Shown: positions 1-8,207 of the stretch, one piece after another
Layout of the letters: each line of letters starts with the position of its first letter
Numbering within the stretch: the first letter of the stretch is position 1
DNA from: Mucilaginibacter sp. KACC 22773
GTDB lineage: Bacteria; Bacteroidota; Bacteroidia; Sphingobacteriales; Sphingobacteriaceae
Direction: 5' to 3'
Assembly (NCBI RefSeq): GCF_028736215.1
Contig: NZ_CP117883.1
Span: forward strand, 4,464,001-4,528,000
Length of the DNA stretch: 64,000 bases
Notes under the pieces: model-generated
The model's input: only the letters and a program-made list of their open reading frames with translations
What the model was told of the DNA's origin: nothing
Database searches by the model: none
Position numbers and translations under genes: made by a program

Positions 1-1514
1 CGAACCTGTTTGTAAAGCTTATGAAGTTCTTTACTTTTAAAATCATATTCCACATGATGGGTTGCCGTTTTTGATTTATAAACAGCCTCCTCAAAAGCTT
101 CTTTATCGGCAGCGCCGCAAAACACCGAGGTTACATGTTGGCCAACAGCCATATCATAAACACCCCATGATGGGTCGAACAGTATTGTATCGTTGTGGTC
201 GGTTACCGTACAGTCTGCAAAAGTAATGAGGCTCGTTTTGCCTTCATTTTCCAGTATGCCTTTTACTTTCCCTTTCACAGTAATACCGCTTTCAAAATTC
301 AGCACCGCGTTTTGGTTTATGCTGATGCCGATACTTTCCAATTCGGCAACGTCCCAATCTTCAATCGGGCCAAAGTTTTTCAGCTTGCCAACCGGTGAGC
401 TAAAGCCGTTACGATGATAGGTTTTGCCATGCCCCTTTAGCTGTTTATTATTTACTGCCAAAGCAGCAGGCTCGGTGATTTTAATAAAACAGGGCTGGCC
501 GTCTCTATCCAACTTAAATTCGGTAACGGTGCCGGAAACCTGCAGGCCAGAGCTATAAACTACGGTGCAGGTATTTTTACTTTCGACAGCCTTGCCTAAA
601 CCATAAGCACCGCCCCGGCGGAACGCCATGGTATTGGCAAACTGCTCCAATACATCTATCAGGTTTTGGAAAGTTGGCGTTACAAAAAGCTGCGGCTGTG
701 TTTTGGTAATATCATAACTATAGTTTACGGCATCTATGGTATACCAAAGCTTTTTAACGCCGGCCGTCATACAGCTGGCACTCTCGCCTATTGACGATAG
801 CAGGCCGGCCCCGTATATTTTCGGGTTTTCGAGTGTACCAATCAGGCCATATTCTACCGTCCACCAATGCAGGCGGCTTAGCAGCGCCATTTCTGATGGT
901 TCGCCCATGTTTTCCTGCCTGTAGGCCAATAACTCTTCGGCCTTTTTGATCTGCTCGGGGTCTGCATCCGGCATTTCTTTTAATATCGATAAAGCCCTTA
1001 TGGCTTCATAAAGTTCAAAATCCTGTGCCGAAAACATAGCCTTTGCCCCTATCGACCCAAAATAGCTCAAATATTCGTGGTAATCCTTATCGGCAATAAT
1101 TGGCGCATGCCCTGCCGATTCGTGTATAATATCGGGTGCCGGTGTATACTCAATATGTCGCGATTGCCGGATATCGGCAGCAATAACCAGCACCCTGCAG
1201 GCCTGGTATTCCATGAAGGCCGCAGGCGGTATAAAACCATCAACGGTAACGGCTCCCCAGCCTATTTTAGCCAGAGCATCGTTCATTTCCTGCAAATCGG
1301 GAATCCGTTCGATGGTAAGGCCGGCTTTGGTTAAACCGGGGATGTAAGGATAGTAGGCTACATCCTTAAGATAGCTATAATTTTGCCGCATTACATAGCG
1401 CCAAACCGCGTGGTCAATAGGCGTGTAATGCTCGTAATGTTGGTCGACTATAAATTGTTTTAAATGACCGGGCAATGCCGCAACCTGCGGATTATTAAAA
1501 TCATTAAAGTTCAT
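1..1514 (-). CDS. Aromatic amino acid hydroxylase (phenylalanine 4-monooxygenase type), C-terminus cut by window edge
   Basis: Translating the minus strand from the ATG at 1514 gives about 504 open codons to the window edge, so the stop lies outside. The N-terminal half is a biopterin-dependent aromatic amino acid hydroxylase catalytic domain: the iron ligands appear as HESAGH (H131, H136) and E221 in WWTVEYGL, equivalent to the HDxxGH and WFTVEFG motifs of phenylalanine hydroxylase. The family hydroxylates phenylalanine (or tyrosine/tryptophan) using O2 and tetrahydropterin in the cytoplasm. The protein continues for at least 280 residues past the last iron ligand, much longer than compact bacterial PhhA (about 260-300 aa); long forms with an uncharacterised C-terminal region are usual in Bacteroidota. 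No regulatory ACT domain is visible at the N-terminus. Substrate preference cannot be read from the sequence. Confidence 0.88.
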   Translation of the reverse strand, partial: MNFNDFNNPQVAALPGHLKQFIVDQHYEHYTPIDHAVWRYVMRQNYSYLKDVAYYPYIPGLTKAGLTIERIPDLQEMNDALAKIGWGAVTVDGFIPPAAFMEYQACRVLVIAADIRQSRHIEYTPAPDIIHESAGHAPIIADKDYHEYLSYFGSIGAKAMFSAQDFELYEAIRALSILKEMPDADPEQIKKAEELLAYRQENMGEPSEMALLSRLHWWTVEYGLIGTLENPKIYGAGLLSSIGESASCMTAGVKKLWYTIDAVNYSYDITKTQPQLFVTPTFQNLIDVLEQFANTMAFRRGGAYGLGKAVESKNTCTVVYSSGLQVSGTVTEFKLDRDGQPCFIKITEPAALAVNNKQLKGHGKTYHRNGFSSPVGKLKNFGPIEDWDVAELESIGISINQNAVLNFESGITVKGKVKGILENEGKTSLITFADCTVTDHNDTILFDPSWGVYDMAVGQHVTSVFCGAADKEAFEEAVYKSKTATHHVEYDFKSKELHKLYKQV

Positions 1515-1574
1515 TTACGTTTAATTGGTTTAAAACAGAACGTAAAATTAGCTAATTAGGTTTACCCGCAAACT

Positions 1575-2546
1575 TTATTTTTCGGCAGCGGATTTATTCT
1601 CATCAACGGTTTCGCCCTCAAAAATTGATTTGTCTAACCCTTTTTCCAAACGCGCCGGACGGATCACATAATAAACCCCGAACAAGGCTACCAATAGTGA
1701 TATGAGGTAAAAAGAGGATGGCAAAAATACGGCAAGCCCTTTATCCATAGGGAAAATATCCGATAATTTGGTAAATATGGCTTCACGCGCACCGGCGCCG
1801 CCAACAGTAATTGGCAGGATAGATGCCAGGGCCGATATCAAAAACGACAACAGGTAAGGCGAGTACTTGCCGGTAAAGTCCTGGCCAATCATTACGCAAA
1901 TAATGGCTAATAACTGCATACCCTGTACTATCAGCGCTTTTAAATGCGCCTGGAAAAAATAAGTGGTGTATTCTCTAAAAAACTTGTAGGCTACAAAATA
2001 ATAAATAGCCGATGCAGCAAAGAAGATACTACCAGGGATGGCAATATGAATATCAATTTGCGGAATTAAAAAGATAAGTCCCACAGTTATTAAACCTATT
2101 GCCCAAAGGCCGCTTAACCTATCAAACATTATGGCCCAAAACAGCTTTTTTCCGGGAACTTTGTGAGCCTTATTTAATATAAATATTTTGTAGCCATCGC
2201 CACCGATACCGCCGGGTAACAGCATGTTATAAAACAGGCCAAGGAAGTATAACCGTAAATTATACCAGGGATTTAAATTTAATTTTATCGATTTAAAAAA
2301 GCTAAGCAAACGCCATGATGAAGCCAACATAGAGCAGAAGTAACAAATAACGGCAACCAGCATCCACCAATAATTGGCATGCAGCAGCCTGTCTTTTACC
2401 TTGCTAAAATCTACCTTGGTAAAAACCCAGTAAAGTAATCCCGATGTAACTGCAATTTTAAGCACTAATTTGGCAGCGTTCCACAGCTGCTGCTTAAAGG
2501 TTTTGGGAGCGGGTATTTCTTGTTCGTTTACTGCCATGTGCCGCAA
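1575..2546 (-). CDS. Flippase-like / lysylphosphatidylglycerol synthase transmembrane-region family protein
   Basis: A 323-residue integral membrane protein with about eight hydrophobic segments. Family marks are GGIGGDGYK near residue 120 and PITVGGAGAREA near residue 255, typical of the UPF0104/LPG_synthase_TM (PF03706) superfamily. Related domains flip lipids in MprF or occur as stand-alone proteins beside glycosyltransferases. There is no C-terminal aminoacyl-transferase domain, so it cannot by itself make lysyl-PG; lipid translocation is the inferred role. The C-terminus is short, acidic and probably cytoplasmic. It lies 60 bp upstream of the hydroxylase on the same strand. Translation may begin at Met1 or Met4; nothing decides between them. 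Confidence 0.82.
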   Translation of the reverse strand: MRHMAVNEQEIPAPKTFKQQLWNAAKLVLKIAVTSGLLYWVFTKVDFSKVKDRLLHANYWWMLVAVICYFCSMLASSWRLLSFFKSIKLNLNPWYNLRLYFLGLFYNMLLPGGIGGDGYKIFILNKAHKVPGKKLFWAIMFDRLSGLWAIGLITVGLIFLIPQIDIHIAIPGSIFFAASAIYYFVAYKFFREYTTYFFQAHLKALIVQGMQLLAIICVMIGQDFTGKYSPYLLSFLISALASILPITVGGAGAREAIFTKLSDIFPMDKGLAVFLPSSFYLISLLVALFGVYYVIRPARLEKGLDKSIFEGETVDENKSAAEK

Positions 2547-2750
2547 AGCTATGTGTATTTTTTTATTTAGCTAAATTTGAATTGTGATTTAACAAATGCT
2601 GCCACTAATATTTTACAAAATTAAAAACCAATATTAACTAACCTGCATTAGCTTGTTAAGGCACTGTAATCAATTATAACCTCAGCGTAATAACAGTTTC
2701 AAATAAGTGTAATCAATAACATAAATCGGCGCAATCCTGATTTCAATTGT

Positions 2751-2758
2751 TATTTTTG
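2751..2758 (+). promoter_or_regulatory. Putative -7 promoter element for aguB
   Basis: TATTTTTG fits the Bacteroidota -7 consensus TAnnTTTG and lies 17 bp before the aguB ATG, giving a short leader. No convincing -33 TTG is present at the usual spacing, so this is a partial match only. Confidence 0.4.
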
Positions 2759-2775
2759 CGCAAATTTTTATAGGT

Positions 2776-3645
2776 ATGAACAAAGTAAAAGTTGGCATTG
2801 TGCAAATGAGCTGTACTGCAGATAAGCAGCAGAACCTGCAAAAGGCTATTGTTAAAGTAAGGGAAGCAGCTGCCAAAGGTGCGCAGATTGTTTGCTTACA
2901 GGAACTATTTACCTCGCTTTATTTTTGCGATGTAGAAGATTACGACAACTTTAAACTGGCCGAAGCTATCCCCGGCCCATCAACCGATGAACTGTCAAAA
3001 GTTGCTGCTGAGTTAAACGTAGTAATCATTGCATCGCTTTTTGAGAAGCGTGCACAAGGTGTATATCACAATACAACAGCTGTATTGGATGCCGACGGCG
3101 GCTACCTTGGCAAATACCGCAAAATGCATATTCCCGATGATCCGGGTTTTTACGAAAAATTTTACTTTACCCCCGGCGACCTGGGCTATAAAGTTTTCAA
3201 TACCAAATACGGGCGTTTAGGTGTATTGATCTGCTGGGACCAGTGGTACCCTGAAGCAGCACGCATTACTGCGTTGATGGGTGCCGATATCCTGTTTTAT
3301 CCAACAGCCATTGGCTGGGCCACCATCCAGGACGAGGCTACAAATATTGAACAATACAACGCATGGCAAACCATCCAGCGCTCGCACGCTGTTGCCAATG
3401 GCATACACGTTGTGAGCATCAACCGCGTAGGCGAAGAAGCCGGCGTAAAATTCTGGGGCGGATCATTTTTTGCCAATCCGTTTGGCGCCATTATCCATCA
3501 AACATCACACGACCAGGAAGAAGTTGTAGTACAGGAGTTGGATTTAGATAAATCTGATTACTATAGAAGCCACTGGCCTTTTTTACGCGACAGAAGGATT
3601 GACAGCTACCAGCCGATAACAAAACGTTTATTAGACGAGGATTAA
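2776..3645 (+). CDS. aguB: N-carbamoylputrescine amidase
   Basis: A 289-residue nitrilase-superfamily (carbon-nitrogen hydrolase) enzyme. The catalytic triad is visible: E43 in CLQELF, K116 in KYRKMHIPDD and C153 in LICWDQWYPEAAR. The Cys-Trp-Asp-Gln-Trp-Tyr-Pro-Glu block and the full family length point to N-carbamoylputrescine amidase, which hydrolyses N-carbamoylputrescine to putrescine, CO2 and ammonia in the cytoplasm. The assignment is strengthened by agmatine deiminase, the preceding step, encoded 400 bp downstream on the same strand. Together they form the agmatine route to putrescine. The pair is unusual here because a four-helix-bundle gene with flanking repeats lies between the two. 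No arginine decarboxylase is visible in the window. Confidence 0.93.
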   Translation: MNKVKVGIVQMSCTADKQQNLQKAIVKVREAAAKGAQIVCLQELFTSLYFCDVEDYDNFKLAEAIPGPSTDELSKVAAELNVVIIASLFEKRAQGVYHNTTAVLDADGGYLGKYRKMHIPDDPGFYEKFYFTPGDLGYKVFNTKYGRLGVLICWDQWYPEAARITALMGADILFYPTAIGWATIQDEATNIEQYNAWQTIQRSHAVANGIHVVSINRVGEEAGVKFWGGSFFANPFGAIIHQTSHDQEEVVVQELDLDKSDYYRSHWPFLRDRRIDSYQPITKRLLDED

Positions 3646-3647
3646 TT

Positions 3648-3676
3648 GGTCGATAGTCCATGGACAATGGACCATA
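3648..3676. repeat. Short degenerate repeat left of the four-helix-bundle gene
   Basis: A 29-bp stretch built from short GAC/CCAT units, including the palindrome GTCCATGGAC and the string ATGGACAATGGACCATAG. A related string, ATGGACAATCGACTATGG, occurs at 4052-4069 on the other side of the inserted gene. The two flank the four-helix-bundle gene like the ends of a small inserted unit. Confidence 0.6.
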
Positions 3677-3685
3677 GCAAAAGCA

Positions 3686-4039
3686 ATGGCATTTAAATTC
3701 GAAAATCTTCAGGTTTGGCAAAAGGCATTAGAGTTAACTGATGAGATTAATACGCTAACCAAAAACAACTTTCCAAAAGAAGAATTATTTATATTAACTT
3801 CTCAAATAAAAAGAGCGGCAGATTCTGTTGTACTTAATATTGCGGAAGGATGTACGGGACAAACAAATGCTGTTTTTAGCACCTTCCTTGGTTATTCGTT
3901 AAGGTCAGCAATAGAAGTTGTAGCTTGCTTATTTATCGCAAAAAGAAGAAACATTATCAAGGAAGATGACTTTGATAAATTATATAACGAATATCAGTCG
4001 TTATGTAAAATGATAACGTCGTTAAGAAAAACATTATAG
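3686..4039 (+). CDS. Four helix bundle protein (23S rRNA intervening-sequence family)
   Basis: A 117-residue, almost wholly helical protein. The N-terminal FENLQVWQKALEL, central IKRAADSVVLNIAEG and following GYSLRSAIEV blocks are hallmarks of the four-helix-bundle family first described in 23S rRNA intervening sequences (TIGR02436). Its function is unknown; homologues assemble into a barrel-like pentamer. In Bacteroidota such genes commonly sit alone between unrelated genes, flanked by short repeats, as here. It starts about 10 bp after the left repeat and ends 10 bp before the right one, inside what should be an aguB-aguA operon. Length is normal for the family and the frame is intact. Confidence 0.9.
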   Translation: MAFKFENLQVWQKALELTDEINTLTKNNFPKEELFILTSQIKRAADSVVLNIAEGCTGQTNAVFSTFLGYSLRSAIEVVACLFIAKRRNIIKEDDFDKLYNEYQSLCKMITSLRKTL

Positions 4040-4048
4040 CATATTCCT

Positions 4049-4080
4049 ACCATGGACTATGGACAATCGACTATGGACTA
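4049..4080. repeat. Short degenerate repeat right of the four-helix-bundle gene, overlapping the aguA start
   Basis: Tandem-like ATGGACTATGG / ATCGACTATGG units related to the repeat at 3648-3676. The two in-frame ATGs available to aguA (4052 and 4073) both lie inside it, so the repeat supplies the start codon and first codons of aguA. Confidence 0.6.
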
Positions 4081-5143
4081 TAAAAAAATTTCTACTATAC
4101 AAACTCCTGCTTCGCTTGGCTTTCATTTCCCAGCCGAGTGGGCACCACATACTGCCACCTGGTTGAGCTGGCCGCACAAGGAAGCCTCATGGCCTGGTAA
4201 AATAGACTTGATCTATCCAGCCTACATTGAATTCATTAAAGTACTTACCAAGGGCGAATTAGTACGCATTAACGTGGTTGATGAAAACATGAAAGCCTCG
4301 GTAGCCTTCCAGCTGCAAAATGCGGGGGTGGATATGAGCAAAATTGAGTTATTTGAATTTGCTACCAACGATGCCTGGTGCCGCGATCACGGGCCGGCGT
4401 TTTTGATAAACCCGGATACCAAACAAAAAGCCATTGTTGACTGGGGCTATAACGCCTGGGGTGGTAAATATCCGCCGTTTGATCTGGATGATGTAATCCC
4501 TACTAAAATTGGGCAACACTTTGGCTTGCCGGTATTTAATCCCGGGATTGTCATGGAAGGCGGCTCTGTCGATTTTAATGGCAAAGGCACTATTTTAACA
4601 ACCACTGCCTGCCTTCTCAACAAAAACCGCAACCCACACCTTAACCAGGAGAAAATTGAAGGCTACCTGCGTAACTATTACGGTGCCGAACAAATTTTAT
4701 GGTTGGGAGATGGTATTGTTGGCGATGATACCGATGGCCATATCGACGATATTACCCGTTTTGTAAATGAAGATACTGTTGTTACCGTTGTTGAAGAAAA
4801 TAAAAACGACGATAACTACTATCTTCTGCAAGAAAACCTTGAAGCACTTAAAACGATGCGCCTGCTTAACGGCAAACAACTTAACGTGGTTGAGCTGCCG
4901 ATGCCCGATGAAGTGATTTACGAAGACACCCGTTTGCCTGCATCGTACGCTAATTTTTACATTGCTAACTCGGCGGTGGTAGTACCTACTTATCATTCAG
5001 CAAATGATGATAAAGCGTTGCAGATCATCCAGCAATGTTTTCCCGGCCGCGAAGTTGTGGGGATTGATTCGACAGATATTATCTGGGGGCTGGGTAGCTT
5101 CCATTGCTTAAGCCAGCAGGAGCCAAGCCCCCCAGCCCCCTGA
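4052..5143 (+). CDS. aguA: Agmatine deiminase
   Basis: A 363-residue Porphyromonas-type peptidyl-arginine-deiminase/agmatine-deiminase family enzyme. It converts agmatine to N-carbamoylputrescine and ammonia, feeding aguB. Visible signatures are FPAEWAPHTATWLSWP near the N-terminus, WCRDHGPAF, EGGSVDFNGKGT, DGHIDDITRF, and the catalytic cysteine C352 in GSFHCLSQQEP. The coding sequence has foreign-looking ends. The first residues (MDYGQSTMDYKK) are encoded by the short repeat at 4049-4080, so the true start may be ATG 4052 or ATG 4073. The last residues (PSPPAP) are encoded by a C-rich repeat hairpin, with the stop codon in its loop. The catalytic core is complete, so the enzyme should be active. 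Confidence 0.93.
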   Translation: MDYGQSTMDYKKISTIQTPASLGFHFPAEWAPHTATWLSWPHKEASWPGKIDLIYPAYIEFIKVLTKGELVRINVVDENMKASVAFQLQNAGVDMSKIELFEFATNDAWCRDHGPAFLINPDTKQKAIVDWGYNAWGGKYPPFDLDDVIPTKIGQHFGLPVFNPGIVMEGGSVDFNGKGTILTTTACLLNKNRNPHLNQEKIEGYLRNYYGAEQILWLGDGIVGDDTDGHIDDITRFVNEDTVVTVVEENKNDDNYYLLQENLEALKTMRLLNGKQLNVVELPMPDEVIYEDTRLPASYANFYIANSAVVVPTYHSANDDKALQIIQQCFPGREVVGIDSTDIIWGLGSFHCLSQQEPSPPAP

Positions 5144-5156
5144 AGGGGGCGTTTTT
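5125..5156 (+). terminator. Repeat-derived hairpin overlapping the aguA stop codon
   Basis: GCCCCC (5135-5140), loop TGAA (5141-5144) and GGGGGC (5145-5150), followed by a T-run. The aguA stop TGA is the loop. The surrounding C-rich/G-rich string resembles dispersed repeats common in Bacteroidota and can act as an intrinsic terminator. Confidence 0.6.
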
Positions 5157-5202
5157 GATATGCAAGTGTGCAGATTACAGATGTGGAGATGATAAAAAAC
5201 AG

Positions 5203-5235
5203 AAACGCCTGACTTTTTGAGCCAGGCGTTTTTGT
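5203..5235. terminator. Bidirectional terminator between aguA and the GH2 gene
   Basis: Stem AAACGCCTG (5203-5211) pairs with CAGGCGTTT (5223-5231), with A-rich and T-rich flanks. It lies between converging genes and can serve both. Confidence 0.75.
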
Positions 5236-5254
5236 TTAAACAATATTTATATCA

Positions 5255-8050
5255 TTATTTTGAGGATAAGACGATAGTCTGCTTATCTAAATTCCAGCCT
5301 TCCAGTAATATGGTTGGGGTTCCGCTGCCTAATCTGGCTGCCGGGGCAGTTACCGATAGGGTTATGCTTTCGTGCGGGGCCAGGGTAAAATAGTTGCCCG
5401 TCCAGTAGCTTGGCATAATTTCTTCGCCGTTTTTCATCAGTTGCGGGCGAACAAAAAAGGCCAGTTTATTTGAGGTGTTGGTGAATTGAACGGTCCATTT
5501 ACTTTCTACGGTACCTTTTTCGGTTTTGATAATTTTGGCGCTTACCTGTGCATGTTTCATATCGTTAAGCGTTTTGAATTCATCTGTTGCAGATAGCCAG
5601 TAAGCATTGTGCGATACCGCTTTGCCTGCCGATGTTTTCAAATTAAGTATCACAAAGCTTACACCTTGTGTACCTGCCAAAACATCCTTAAGCTGAATGA
5701 TTTCCTGCACACCATTTGTAGCCAAACCAACATGATCTAACTTAATAGATTTGATGAGTTTACTATCGATATCAAAAACATCGGCAGTAGCGGTTAAACT
5801 ACCTGTAGCATGGTGCATGCGGTTAATGATAGCCACGCTCGAATTATCGTAGTTATATTGAATATGCACCGGCTCGCAGGCGTTTTGCATGCTGTAGTAG
5901 CCAGCGTTTGGCTCCAGGTACCAGTCATAAATTTGCCAGATAACGCTTGGGAGCGCGGCATTCAGTTTCCAAAGCATAACACCACCGGTTTCGTTCAACT
6001 TATGGCCATCGGCCTCAAAAATTCCCTGGTAGCCAATGTAGTTCAGGAATTGCATCTTATCCGAAAAATTAACGATGCTGCTTGGTGCGCCATAGCGTTT
6101 TACCATTTCGTCGTAGTACTTATCATACTGACCCGCGCCGGTGGCGGCGTCATGATAACCCCAGGTATTATTTAAGGGGAAAGGTAAAGCTTTATCCCAC
6201 GTTAAATTAGGGATTATCTTAGGCAGCGTGGTGTAAGGTGGTTGCGATGGTAAACCTGTTTCGTCCTTAAATACCCAGTCATGAGCAAGGTTGGCCAGTT
6301 TGTAATAGTCTTTAGGATTTTTCCAGGCATAAGGGCCGCCACTGTATACGCCAGATGGCATATCATCCGGCCACGAGCCTTTCCAGCCTTCGGGCAGTTT
6401 GGCAAAACCCGATGAACTTGGGATAAACGGACGGGTGCCATCCAGCTCAATAATATCGTTACGCATTTTATCGTACAATTCTTTACGGGCATGGCCTTCG
6501 TTACCCCCGGTCCAAACCAGCAGGCTTGGGTGGTTACGGATACGATAAATAGTGCTCTGTACATTTTTTGTAAATACGTTGCCTTCCAAAGGCCAGTCCG
6601 GCGAGCCTTTAAACTCACCCTGCGTATCGCCGGTGATCCAGAAGTCCGACCAAACCATCTGGCCATATTTATCGGCTGCATTCCAAAACGCATCAGGTTC
6701 GGTAACTCCGCCGCCCCAAATACGCACCAGGTTAACGTTGGCATTGCGGCACAGGTGCATCTCGTAATCATACCGGGCCGAATCGCGGTTTACCATCATA
6801 TCGGGTACCCAGGCGCCTCCTACTAAATGTACCAGCTTGCCATTTACATAAAACTGGCGGCGTACAAAGCCGTTCACTTTTTCGGCTTTTGATGATACTG
6901 TGCGCACCCCAAAAACAAAAGTAGTATCGTCGCTTATACCTTTAGCATCGGCATATTGCAGGCGGATACGGTATAAGTTAGCCTTACCGTAGCCATTTGG
7001 CCACCATAGTTTAGGCTGATGAACAATCAGCTGACTAATATTATCGGCGTTTAAATCAACCGCTTTACCCGAGTTTGCAGGAACAGAAACTGCTTGCGTA
7101 AACTGCGCAGGTAGCCCTGCAAAGTTTTCGGGTTTTATGCTGATGGTTAGCCTACCCGCGTTGGTAACTGAAGTGTTATTTGATAAAGTAAGTTTTAAAG
7201 ATAGTTTAGCAATACCTGTGTCTGGCAGGTTTGGTAAATTGGTTACCAATTTTGGCCTGCCTATAGTAACTGCGCCCGTAGTACGTAAAAAAACCGGCTG
7301 CCAGATACCCATATTCCTGTCGCGTACAGGCGGAATCCAATCCCAGCCGGCAGAGCAAAGCATGGTAACGTTTTTGCCAATATCGCCGGTAGGGCCACCG
7401 TTTTCATAGAATGGGCCAAGGGCCTTTAACTGTTCTTTTGCCGGATAACCTGCATAATCCAATGGGTAAATTTTTACAGCCAGCGCGTTTTCGCCACCAG
7501 CGTTTATAGCTTTACTAACATCCAGGTTGTGCTCGGCAAACATGCCGGCCATTTGGGTGCTATCGGCAATTTGTTTGCCGTTTAAATACACTGCTGCGCG
7601 GTAGTTGATGCCTTTAAATATCAGCTGAAATTGCTTGCCTTTATCTGTCGCTGAAACTTTAAATGTGGTACGGTACCAGTAAGGCTTTTTCCATGGATTA
7701 GGATCATTGGGTAAATGGCTGTATTGCTCCAGGTTATATTCTTTATTAAATTGATCTGATGCATCAGGGATCAGCATATTATTTAATCCCTGGTATGGAT
7801 CGGGATAAATTTTATTGGCCACCAGCCCCGTTAACACGGTTGAAGGTACCCTAACCGGAAACCAGTATATGGACGAATGGTATTGGATACTTGATAACTC
7901 GGCACCGCTGGCGTTAATCAACGCTGAAGATTGCAAATCAAAGTTAACAAGTTTAACCTGCTTTACAGGGGCAGTTTGAGCCGACAAAAAGGCGGGCAAA
8001 ACAGAGGCTGCAACAACACCAAATACCGCATTAATAGTTTTTTTCATCAT
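5255..8050 (-). CDS. GH2 glycosidase, exo-beta-D-glucosaminidase / beta-mannosidase-like
   Basis: A 931-residue secreted protein with a signal peptide ending near ALSAQ-type residues 20-25 (VLPAFLSAQ). The order is an N-terminal sugar-binding jelly roll (about 40-230), Ig-like domains, a TIM barrel (about 390-680) and C-terminal beta domains. The acid/base is E518 in WTGGNEGH and the likely nucleophile is E597 in FKDETGLPS. The barrel end (GGVMLWKLN, WQIYDWYLEPNAGYY, EPVHIQYNYD) closely follows the CsxA exo-beta-D-glucosaminidase pattern. It should remove terminal beta-linked glucosamine or mannose in the periplasm or at the surface; substrate is not certain. It is the last of a minus-strand series following SusC, but 157 bp separate it from the next gene, so it may have its own promoter. 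Confidence 0.85.
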   Translation of the reverse strand: MMKKTINAVFGVVAASVLPAFLSAQTAPVKQVKLVNFDLQSSALINASGAELSSIQYHSSIYWFPVRVPSTVLTGLVANKIYPDPYQGLNNMLIPDASDQFNKEYNLEQYSHLPNDPNPWKKPYWYRTTFKVSATDKGKQFQLIFKGINYRAAVYLNGKQIADSTQMAGMFAEHNLDVSKAINAGGENALAVKIYPLDYAGYPAKEQLKALGPFYENGGPTGDIGKNVTMLCSAGWDWIPPVRDRNMGIWQPVFLRTTGAVTIGRPKLVTNLPNLPDTGIAKLSLKLTLSNNTSVTNAGRLTISIKPENFAGLPAQFTQAVSVPANSGKAVDLNADNISQLIVHQPKLWWPNGYGKANLYRIRLQYADAKGISDDTTFVFGVRTVSSKAEKVNGFVRRQFYVNGKLVHLVGGAWVPDMMVNRDSARYDYEMHLCRNANVNLVRIWGGGVTEPDAFWNAADKYGQMVWSDFWITGDTQGEFKGSPDWPLEGNVFTKNVQSTIYRIRNHPSLLVWTGGNEGHARKELYDKMRNDIIELDGTRPFIPSSSGFAKLPEGWKGSWPDDMPSGVYSGGPYAWKNPKDYYKLANLAHDWVFKDETGLPSQPPYTTLPKIIPNLTWDKALPFPLNNTWGYHDAATGAGQYDKYYDEMVKRYGAPSSIVNFSDKMQFLNYIGYQGIFEADGHKLNETGGVMLWKLNAALPSVIWQIYDWYLEPNAGYYSMQNACEPVHIQYNYDNSSVAIINRMHHATGSLTATADVFDIDSKLIKSIKLDHVGLATNGVQEIIQLKDVLAGTQGVSFVILNLKTSAGKAVSHNAYWLSATDEFKTLNDMKHAQVSAKIIKTEKGTVESKWTVQFTNTSNKLAFFVRPQLMKNGEEIMPSYWTGNYFTLAPHESITLSVTAPAARLGSGTPTILLEGWNLDKQTIVLSSK

Positions 8051-8207
8051 AATGATTTTTTAACAGGGATGCCCGCCGGCCAATCAATGAATAGGTATCG
8101 AAACACCCATTGGGCAATAATTAACAACGGTAAAACTAATTAACAATCGGCAGGTTGATATTGTACTTATTTATCATTTTATCATACAAATGATACAAAT
8201 GCAACTT

